Shown here: in pieces, positions 56,409-64,000 of the stretch
How the letters are laid out: each line of letters begins with the position of its first letter
How positions within the stretch are numbered: the stretch's first letter is position 1
DNA from: Larimichthys crocea
Taxonomy: Eukaryota; Chordata; Actinopteri; Sciaenidae
Reading direction: 5' to 3'
Length of the DNA stretch: 64,000 bases
NCBI RefSeq assembly: GCF_000972845.2
Contig: NC_040025.1
Location: 22,706,021 to 22,770,020 of the forward strand
Position numbers and translations under genes: made by a program
Notes under the pieces: model-generated
The model's input: the letters and a program-made list of their open reading frames with translations, nothing else
Told to the model about the DNA's origin: nothing
Database searches by the model: none

Positions 56409-58046
56409 ACTCCAGCAGAGAAGAACTACAGGCTTCATTCCGCTTCATCTTTTTTATGCCCCACACTTCACAGTGTATAGCGATAATAACCTCTGACATA
56501 TGTAATGAAGACTGCAAAACTAAACGCTGTGGGACATCGTTGGGTGTCAGAGGTAGCAGACTTCCGCTTCACTCTGAAATACAGGCCAGGATCTGTCAAC
56601 CGCGACGCAGATTTTTTGTCCCGCCAACCAGCAGAAAAGGACAAACTGATGAAAGAATGCACAGAGGAGTATAAACCAGATGACATTGCAGCAGTTGGAG
56701 AAGGACTACAAGCACAAAACACAGGTAACTCCAACTGGATCTCGGCCATTACATGTAATGTGGATGTGCTATCTGAACTAAGTGCTGCATGTAAAACTAC
56801 AGTTCAAGCAATACCAGTGGAAAGTATTCAGGCAGGTCAAAGAGAAGATGAAGTAATCAGCAGAGTTATCACTCTAAAACAACAAAATGAACGACTGAGA
56901 TACAAAGAAAAGATCAAAGAATCAGCAGCCGTGAAATGCCTGTTGAGGGAGTGGCCACGTCTTTACTTGGATAAGGATGGAATCCTGCAGTGAAAGACAA
57001 CCTCACGATCCCAACTTGTGGTTCCTGAAACATTCAAGTCACTGATTTATCAACAACTCCATGACGAAATGGGACATTTGGGAGCTGATAGGATGATATC
57101 TCTAGTCAGAGAGAGATTCTTTTGGCCAAAAATGAGAGAGGAAATCGAACACTATGTGACAAAGGTGTGCCGTTGCTTGAAACAAAAGAAACCAAACAGA
57201 AAAACAAGAACACCTCTGCAAAGCATAACGACATCAGCACCTTTTGAAATGATATCGATTGACTATTTGCACCTGGAGAGAAGCAAGGGTGGAGTGGAAT
57301 ACATTCTGGTAATAGTAGACCACTTTACAAAGTTTGCTCAAGCTTACGCTACATCAAACAAGTCTGGTAAGACAGCAGCATGTAAGATCTTTGACAACTT
57401 CATTCTGAGATTCGGTTTCCCTGCCAAAATTCATCACGACCAGGGAAGGGAGTTCGAAAATGAGTTGATCAAGAAGCTACAGAACTACAGTGGGATACAG
57501 CATTCGAGGACGACACCTTATCATCCCCAGTCTAACCCAGCAGAACGCTTTAACAGAACGCTGTTAAGTATGCTCCGGACACTGGAGGAGACACAAAAAC
57601 CTAACTGGAAGGACTATCTGAACAAAGTGGTTCATGCATACAACTCCACTGTTCATGAATCAACAGGGTTTTCCCCTTTTTTCCTGCTGTTTGGAAGAGA
57701 GCCTACTCTACCCATTGATGTGATGTTTCCCAAAGAACGCTGAGAAATGGCAAGAGTCAATGCAGCGTATAACATTGCACAGGAAAACATGAGAAAAGCT
57801 GGTGAGAGAGGACAAAAACACTACAACCAGAGAGCATGGAGTTCTGTTCTTGAACCTGGAGACCATGTACTGATTCAGAACCTATCTGAAAGAGGAGGAC
57901 CAGGGAAGATACATGCTTACTGGGAAAACAAAGTACATGTAGTCAAAGAAAGAAGAGGAACAAACGGTCCAGTGTACGTTGTGAAACCTCTGGATGGAGA
58001 AGGTAGAGAGAGAACTCTACACCGGAATCTTCTATTACCTTGTTGA
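56409..58046 (+). pseudogene. Gypsy pol: RNase H end and integrase
   Basis: It resumes with AEKNYRLHS; a deletion of some 60 bases and a one-base loss affect 56435-56500. The frame then runs through the GHRWVSEVADFRFTLKYRPGSVNRDADFLSRQ region (56535-56630). A stop or frameshift near 56991 separates the integrase: an HHCC finger around 57055-57190 ([12 protein letters not shown]… CRCLKQKK), a DDE core with [20 protein letters not shown] and [15 protein letters not shown]. In-frame TGA at 57741-57743, then the C-terminal LEPGDHVLIQNLSERG domain to 58046. The central DDE residues are present. Confidence 0.85.
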
Positions 58047-58315
58047 TGTACAGAGTACCAAGCACCGAAATGAGGACAGAAAGAGAGAAAGGAAAATCAC
58101 ACAAAAGCCAAAAGCAAAGGCTCAGGTTCAAGATTCTGAGAGATCAAGTGAGGAGGGATACACGATGTGGATGCCTAGACAAAACACGCACCTTAACCCA
58201 CATGCCCCTGTATTCAAGCCCACAGAAGGACCACACTCCAGGAGAGGAAACCAGGCTGAGAAACTCATTCATGAAGAAAGGAGCCAGCCGCAAGATGGAA
58301 ACAGTATCACACATG

Positions 58316-59693
58316 ATAACTATTAGAGACAAAATCCATCACCTCTTGCCCTCAACAGGCATTGATCTGCATTCTGATACAGCAAGTTTTGAAACAGCTG
58401 TAAAACCTGTTATGTATTTAGACTGTTTTTCTCCCATCGACCTTCATCAAATAACTTTAATCATTTCTGCAGCTAAGCCGTCAACCTGTCTCTTAGACTC
58501 CATCCCAACCAGGTTGCTCAAGGATGTTTTACCTGTAGTTAGTAATTCGTTATTGGATATGATTAATCTGTCTTTATTATCAGGATATGTACCACAGTCC
58601 TTTAAGGTAGCTGTAATTAAACCTCTTCTTAAAAAGCCCACTCTAGACCCAGAGGTCTTAGCCAACTACAGACTGATATCAAACCTTCCCTTTCTGTCTA
58701 AGATACTTGAGAAAGCTGTAGCTAATCAGCTGTGTGACTTTCTCCATAACAATAGTCTATTTGAGGATTTTCAGTCAGGATTTAGAGTGCATCATAGCAC
58801 AGAGACCGCATTAGTCAAAGTTACAAATGACCTCCTAATGGCATCAGACAAAGGACTCATCTCTGTACTTGTCCTGTTAGATCTTAGTGCTGCATTTGAC
58901 ACCATTGACCATCAAATTCTTTTACAGAGACTGGAACATCGAATTGGCATCAAAGGAACCGCCCTAAGCTGGTTTAAGTCGTATTTCTTAGATCGATCTC
59001 AGTTTGTTCACGTCAATGATGAATCCTCCATGCAGACCAAAGTTTGTCATGGAGTCCCACAAGGTTCTGTACTTGGACCACTTCTATTCAGTTTATATAT
59101 GCTTCCTTTAGGGAACATTATTAGGAATCACTCTATCAATTTTCATTGTTATGCTGACGACACCCAATTATATTTATCGATCAAGCCTGATGAAACCAAT
59201 CAGTTAACTAAACTCCAAGCATGCCTTAAGGATATAAAAAGTTGGATGACCTACAATTTTTTTATGTTAAATTCAGACAAAACTGAAGTTCTTGTAATTG
59301 GACCCAAACACCTCAGAAACTCTCTTTCTAGAGACTTAGTTACTTTAAATGGGATCACCCTGGCCTCCAGCTCATGGATCGTGGCTGCTGCTGTAATCCT
59401 GCACGACGTCCACTACGCATTATTACTGTCATTATTGCTACCATATCTGTTACTGTAATCATTTTTATCATTTATTGTGATTCATTGTCATTTTGTCAGT
59501 TATTGTAATTGTACAATATGTTTGTGTTAATTTGTTAAAGGTTTTTTGTGGGCAAGTTTTTCCTCACTCGAACCGAGGGTCTAAGGACAGAGGGTGTCAC
59601 TCCCTGTAGAGATTGTAAAGTCCTCTGAGGCAAATGTACTTTGTGACCTTGGGCTATACAAATAAAATTGATTTGATTTGATTTGATTTGATT
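58316..59693 (+). mobile_element. L2/Maui-like LINE, copy D, 5' truncated with two internal deletions
   Basis: Starts at ATAACTATTAGAG (within the ORF2 linker), contains RT motifs to about 59370, then jumps from CCTCCAGCTC to TGGATCGTGGCTGC (about 950 bases lost relative to copy A). A second gap joins TTGTGTTAATTTG to TTAAAGGTTTTTTG near 59535. It ends in the (TTGAT)n tail. The flanking trinucleotide ATG (58313-58315, 59694-59696) is a weak candidate for the target duplication. It is inserted in the 3' part of Gypsy pol. Confidence 0.88.
58319..59370 (+). pseudogene. L2 RT fragment, copy D
   Basis: It holds RT motifs from [13 protein letters not shown] through [43 protein letters not shown] and YADD to ITLASSS. 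The frame stays open and by chance continues into upstream Gypsy sequence and downstream 3' UTR, so a chimeric 472-codon frame exists. I do not regard that as a gene. Confidence 0.85.
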
Positions 59694-59930
59694 ATGGTCA
59701 AACAGAGGACTTACAACACATGGAGGATATTCAGGAACAGATGAGTTCAGACTCGTTCAGAGTCGGAAGTCCCTGAACCAGAACTCCAAGTGTGTCAAGA
59801 TGATGCAGTATCTTCAGAAGACGACCATGATGCTGAAAGAGCAAGACATTCTACAAGAACACGTCAACCAAGATGTATCCTTACATATGATGAATTAGGA
59901 AAACCTAGTATTACATCATTAAGAAAGTAG
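59694..59930 (+). pseudogene. Gypsy pol C-terminus
   Basis: The final coding part after L2 copy D reads RHSTRTRQPRCILTYDELGKP and stops at 59928-59930. The basic STRxRxxPxRxTYDxLG ending is typical for Gypsy polyproteins of fish. Confidence 0.75.
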
Positions 59931-60518
59931 AGATACGGCAACAGCTAGAATTCATCATCAGTAATGCAGCTAATGTAAAATGTTAATTGGAAAGGTCATT
60001 TTTTTAAATTAATGTGTTTAATAATACAGTTATAGTAATTCATTAGTCATTTTCAGAAATTCATTTCTTGAGTCTAAGAGGACATGAGAAACTACATATA
60101 AGTAGACCGATAAAGGAGTATTTACAGAAATAAGTGTGTTGCAATGTAACAGTGTGACATAAGAGGTATTCTGTAATTGATTAGACTACACATCAAAGCA
60201 TGCATAATGTTAAGTTAAATTAAGTATGTTGGAATGGTAGCTATTGCCATATGTGACTTAATGGACTTGGGAGGCCTACCAATGTACCGATGAATTAGGA
60301 CAACACAACAAAAGCAGGAAAATAAACAGTTGCTATCTATCCTGTAGTCATGCTGATGTAGTCACCAGAAGTATAGTTACTGATGTTGTTGTAGTGGCGT
60401 AACTGTATACTGTTTAGTGTTTACATAATAGTGTTGGGAATTGCAACCTGAAGGTTAAACAAATGTTGAAACAGTCCACCTAAAGTGCTAACATTTTATT
60501 CTTTTTAGTGGGGGAGGA
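59931..60518. other. Gypsy 3' untranslated region with polypurine tract
   Basis: AT-rich sequence between the pol stop and the 3' LTR. The polypurine tract GTGGGGGAGGA (about 60508-60518) primes plus-strand synthesis. Confidence 0.65.
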
Positions 60519-60861
60519 TGTGGCACACTGGAACAGTAATGTCATAATTTCATATTTGTTAATTCTAGAATATCAGTGTCCAGTGGAAATAATTTACTTT
60601 ATATGTGTTACAGTTAATTCATATTATTATTTCAAGGTTAAAATATTATTTACCTGAATGTCAACATATTTTGGATATTGGAAATGGTTGTACTTATCCT
60701 TTAGAAATAATACTGTCTCTTTAAGAGGACAAGGAGAGTACGTTGTTGTATATGCAGAAACGGTGTGCTTGTGTTGAACCGTGGACAGTTTTTTCTTTTA
60801 TTAAAAGTTGCTAAAACGAAGATGGACATGGTTTTTTGCAGTTCATTTTAAGGGTGCAACA
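60519..60861 (+). repeat. 3' LTR of Gypsy
   Basis: 343 bases from TGTGGCACACTGG to GTGCAACA. It has an extra CTAGAATAT-like stretch and other small changes relative to the 5' LTR, so this insertion is older than the BEL/Pao. Confidence 0.9.
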
Positions 60862-60973
60862 TACAGTTAAAGCACTTGACTGTTGGTTCTGACTAATTAA
60901 GCCTTTTTAATTAAGCTTTTTAAGTCACCCTCCAAACATAACGTTTCAAACCATACTGCATATTTAAGCAATA

Positions 60974-61285
60974 CAGTGGTCCCTCGTTTATCGCGGGGGA
61001 TACGTTCTAAAAATAACCCGCAATAAACGAAATAAGTTTAACAATTATTATACATGTTTTAAGGCCGTAAAACCCCTAACCACACACTTTTATACACCTT
61101 TTTACACGCATTTTGTACAGGACTCCCTTAGTAAATTAGGACGCAGAACACACGTGCGGTTCTCCCATAGCCAATTTAGGATGCAGAACCCAATGCGCGT
61201 TCATACTGTACAGTACGTTGTATAAAAAGCATGCAAAATTACACTAAAAAAATCAGCAAAACAGCGAGTCCGCGAAAAGTGAAAC
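60974..61285. mobile_element. pogo/Tigger-like MITE, 3' truncated
   Basis: Begins CAGTGGTCCCTCGTTTATCG directly after a TA (60972-60973), the pogo/Tigger-type terminal sequence and target. The interior has matching phrases (ACCCGCAATAAACGAAA, AGCGAGTCCGCGAAAAGTGAA). The expected mirrored right end is missing, so the copy is truncated near 61285. There is no coding capacity. Confidence 0.7.
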
Positions 61286-61612
61286 GTGTTATGCATCTGC
61301 ACAATGAGCATCTGTGATAGTGACAGCTAAAAAAACATCTACTGGCTACTGGCAGCCTTGCAAAGTAGACCAACATTACTTGAGAATGTCGAAATGCTTG
61401 CTAACAGTAGTGCTTAGTCATGTGATTTCATTCTTGCACATTACAAGCTTCCCCTTCAAGAGTCTCCTAAAGTGAGGTTAACATTTTTTTTTTCTATTTT
61501 GCAGATAATTGGCTCATCTGTATCTTTTTAATTCCATCTTAATCACAAAAGTATTTCCAGACTAATCCACCAATCAAAAATGTGAGTGTATTAATTTAAG
61601 ATTATAGGAAAG
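61286..61612. other. Unassigned spacer
   Basis: No gene or repeat recognised. Confidence 0.4.
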
Positions 61613-61621
61613 TATTAAAAT

Positions 61622-62876
61622 GACCTGCTCGAACCATTTCAATCTGGTTTCCGTTCTCAACACATCACCGAAACAGCCCTCCTCAAAGTCACCAATGACA
61701 TCCTCCTCTCCGCAGACTCCGGCCGCCTCACCATCCTCATCCTCCTGGACCTCACTGCAGCTTTCGACACCATAAACCACACCATTCTCCTCTCCCGCCT
61801 CGAGTCCTCCTTCGGCATCGCTGGCACTGCACTTTCCTGGCTCAAATCATACCTCACAGACCGACAACAATTCATTCACATCAACAACTGCACCTCCTCC
61901 ACTGTTCCTCTGTCCCAAGGCGTTCCCCAGGGTTCGGTGCTTGGTCCTCTCCTCTTCATACTCTACCTACTCCCTCTTGGCAACATCATTCGCCACCATG
62001 GTCTTCATTTCCACTGTTATGCCGATGACGTCCAGCTTTATATCTCCACCAACTCCATCACCCCCGGCGACGCCACTCATTCCACTCTCTCCAACTGCCT
62101 CGCCGACATCAAATCCTGGATGCAAACCAACTTTCTCAAACTAAACTGTGACAAATCAGACATGATCATCATCGGCCCCAAATCCCTCACCAAAACCGCA
62201 GACTGCTTCCACCTCAACATCGACAACTCCATCCTGTCTCCATCCCCCCACAGTCGCAACCTCGGAGTCATCTTTGACCACTCCTAACCTCTCCTTTGAA
62301 CATCACATAAACCAAATCACCAGAACTGCCTTCTTCCATCTCAAGAACATAGCCCGACTTCGCCCATCACTGTCCTTCCCCGCTGCTGAAACCCTCATTC
62401 ACGCCTTCATCACTTCCAGAATTGACTACTGCAACAGCATCCTCTATGGCACACCATCCAAAACTTTAAAAAAACTACAGTACATCCAAAACTCTGCTGC
62501 TCGTCTGCTCACCCACACCCGCACCCGTGATCACATCACTCCAGTCCTCCAGAAACTCCACTGGCTCCCAGTTCCACAGCGTATTCAGTTCAAAATCCTC
62601 CTCCTCACACACAAAGCTCTCCATAACCAGGCCCCTTCCTACCTCACTGACTTGCTCCATCGCCACAATCCATCCCGCAGCCTCCGTTCATCGGATGCAA
62701 ACCTCCTGACTCCTCTATCTAGGACCAAGCACCGAACCTGGGGTGACAGAGCCTTCTCTGCAGCTGCCCCATCCCTCTGGAACTCTCTCCCCAAACACAT
62801 CCGTGACTGTACTGACCTGCCCACCTTCAAATCACTAACAAAAACACACGTTTTTAAAATTGCTTTTAATGTTTAA
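61622..62876 (+). pseudogene. L2-like RT fragment (C-rich family)
   Basis: Reads from FQSGFRSQH through [43 protein letters not shown] and the catalytic YADD to LGVIFDHS. One extra T at about 62284 shifts the frame, and the thumb continues ([28 protein letters not shown]… [12 protein letters not shown]) to the normal end at 62876. The endonuclease is absent through 5' truncation. Confidence 0.88.
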
Positions 62877-62997
62877 TGTCTAATGTGTTTTAGTGGTACC
62901 ATCTTATTGTTTTGATGATTTAATGTTCTTCTCTGTAAAGTGTCTTTGAGTACCCTGAAAAGCACTTTTAAATAAAATGTATTATTATAATAATAAC

Positions 62998-63063
<66 letters not shown>
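61622..63063 (+). mobile_element. L2-like LINE of a second, C-rich family, 5' truncated
   Basis: It is flanked by the 9-mer TATTAAAAT (61613-61621 and 63064-63072), a likely target duplication, although the right copy abuts an AT-rich microsatellite. Protein blocks resemble copies A-D, but codon use is strongly C-rich and the 3' end differs (AAGCACTTTTAAATAAAATG then an ATT repeat). Confidence 0.87.
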
Positions 63064-63068
<5 letters not shown>

Positions 63069-63070
63069 AA
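62983..63070. repeat. AAT/ATT microsatellite, L2 tail
   Basis: AAT repeats change to ATT repeats, forming a near palindrome. It grows from the ATT-type 3' tail of the LINE. Confidence 0.95.
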
Positions 63071-63072
63071 AT

Positions 63073-63206
63073 AGAATAGCTTGTCATAGATTCTGACAGA
63101 GGATGGATAATCAATTAAACAAAATAATTAGTACACTGTCTATAATTTATGTATTAACATCTACATCATGATATCAGAATTAATAATACCTTATGAGACC
63201 TCTTAC
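63073..63206. other. Intron sequence left of the kcnk10-like exon
   Basis: AT-rich sequence bordering the minus-strand splice donor at 63206. There is no other feature. Confidence 0.5.
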
Positions 63207-63349
63207 CTCTTCTTTTGTCTTTTTGGACAGCACCCTCAGCCAGTCACCAATCATATTCAGCACTGCAGCAAAGTAGGCCAGACCACCCAGGATCCAGAAC
63301 CACACTAGTGGTCTGTACCACTTCCGATACTCAATCCTCCTGTCTCCCC
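63207..63349 (-). CDS. kcnk10: Internal exon of a TREK-type two-pore K+ channel (kcnk10-like)
   Basis: Read on the minus strand, the exon encodes [19 protein letters not shown], then [18 protein letters not shown] and [10 protein letters not shown]. This is the last transmembrane helix (M4) and the start of the regulatory C-terminal tail of TREK channels, which pass background K+ current at the plasma membrane. It has an acceptor CTGATCAG at the right (63350-63357) and donor GTAAGAG at the left. The RVLSKK and WYxPLV residues favour KCNK10 (TREK-2) over KCNK2. The following exon, which should begin with VGE-type sequence, is not visible to the left in this window, so the gene's last intron may contain much of the window, or the locus may be rearranged. 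Confidence 0.82.
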
Positions 63350-64000
63350 CTGATCAGAAAACAAGACATGAATGAATTCAGACATATTAGTTTGTTGCTG
63401 CCACCTTCACCTGAGTATATCATGTAATGAAGCTCAGACAACAATACATTATAATTATTTAGCTCATTGTGTTTTGCTGTGTAGTCACAGCCATCTTCAA
63501 AGATGAAGACAATGTTACCAAACAGGCTCTATAACTAATTTAATGGATTCTGTTTAAACAGGTTCAGTGTGTAAAGTTTAAGGTGATTTATTGGCAGAAG
63601 TGTGTTCAGTGGTATTAAACAAATCTGTATGTTTTTATTACCCTAGAATTAGCCTTTTTATCTACATATTATGCATATATTTAGCAGAAGAAAAGCCAAG
63701 AGAGCCGGAATATTTGATTGATCAAAGAAGTGAAAACATGGAGAAGCAAAACAAAACAGGACAGAATACATCAGAAAACGAGGATATGATGAGGGACTAA
63801 TGTTTTCAAAGTGATGCAGAAGTTTCCTGTTTTCTTCTGGATAGGCAATTCAGTCCATTGTCACAAATGTAAATGGAAAGTGTTGTTTGATAACACAAGC
63901 AATGCTTTTCTGCGTCAGTGTTGATGTAACTGTGGTAGGATTCATGTAACATTCTGCATTAAAAACTTAGAAGAATTTAACTTTGTTCTTAGAACAGAAA
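63350..64000. other. Intron sequence right of the kcnk10-like exon
   Basis: AT-rich, no repeat recognised. The short open frames here (63215-63427, 63591-63800) have no domain. The preceding kcnk10 exon must lie beyond the right edge. Confidence 0.5.

Larger units (their letters stand above)
47710..60861 (+). mobile_element. Gypsy LTR retrotransposon, complete outline, heavily interrupted
   Basis: LTRs at 47710-48047 and 60519-60861 flank gag, protease, RT, RNase H and integrase coding regions in Gypsy order. The flanking tetramer TACA (47706-47709 and 60862-60865) is the likely target duplication. A purine tract (GTGGGGGAGGA) abuts the 3' LTR. Four later insertions lie inside: a hAT MITE (48492-48771), a hAT-like composite block (about 50549-52245), L2 copy C (53409-56408) and L2 copy D (58316-59693). 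The coding parts carry many frameshifts and a stop, so the element is dead. Confidence 0.9.

Noticed and set aside
58040..59458. Chimeric 472-codon frame joining Gypsy and L2 sequence
   Set aside because: Created by the L2 insertion; N-terminal part is out of the Gypsy frame and the end runs into L2 3' UTR.
63215..63427. 70-codon plus-strand open frame
   Set aside because: It is antisense to the kcnk10-like exon, which has clear splice sites and protein similarity.
1..64000. tRNA, rRNA or other structured RNA genes
   Set aside because: I found no convincing tRNA-like boxes or rRNA sequence by eye; a covariance search could still reveal SINE-derived ones.

Overview
This window comes from a vertebrate nuclear genome, almost certainly a ray-finned (teleost) fish. 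The evidence is an exon of a TREK-type two-pore potassium channel, two spliced CXC chemokine genes with GT-AG introns, and a dense mix of L2/Maui-like and CR1/Rex1-like LINEs, hAT, CACTA-like, BEL/Pao and Gypsy elements. There is no bacterial-style gene organisation. Most of the 64 kb is transposon sequence, much of it nested.

Layout. 1-1926: 3' half of a Buster/ZBED5-type hAT transposon with an open transposase frame. 2242-7115: near full-length L2-type LINE (copy A). 7116-12057: mostly unassigned sequence, with an old LINE in an inverted (twin-primed) arrangement at 9840-11030. 12195-14445: a 2.25 kb segment with a complete four-exon CXC chemokine gene. 14959-22640: a 5'-truncated CR1/Rex1-like LINE split by an antisense full-length L2 (copy B, 16563-21624). 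24951-27201: a near-identical second copy of the chemokine segment, followed by a diverged relic of its 3' flank. 28327-37046: a two-gene CACTA-like DNA transposon with 16 bp inverted ends (13 bp if counted from CACTG), a C2H2-finger transposase carrying two frameshifts, and an intact four-exon PB1-domain gene. 37954-47542: a GTF2IRD2-like hAT split by an intact BEL/Pao retrotransposon (39420-46857). 47710-60861: a Gypsy retrotransposon broken by a hAT MITE, a hAT-like composite block and two L2 copies (C and D). 60974-61285: truncated pogo/Tigger-like MITE. 61622-63063: a different, C-rich L2 fragment. 63207-63349: one minus-strand exon of a kcnk10-like gene.

Host genes are the two ELR-negative CXC chemokines, which have a TATA box and an ISRE-like site in a matching promoter, and the kcnk10-like exon. 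The chemokine pair looks like the surviving part of a small interferon-type chemokine array: an orphan promoter copy and an orphan 3' flank lie beside it.

The least ordinary element is the CACTA-like transposon. Its two genes are arranged so that one upstream promoter and exon could feed both by alternative splicing, as in plant En/Spm. The BEL/Pao element, with a 2027-residue open frame and LTRs differing at about one position, looks young. One part of the window (about 17805-20060) has an indel-rich error profile that suggests unpolished assembly rather than biology.
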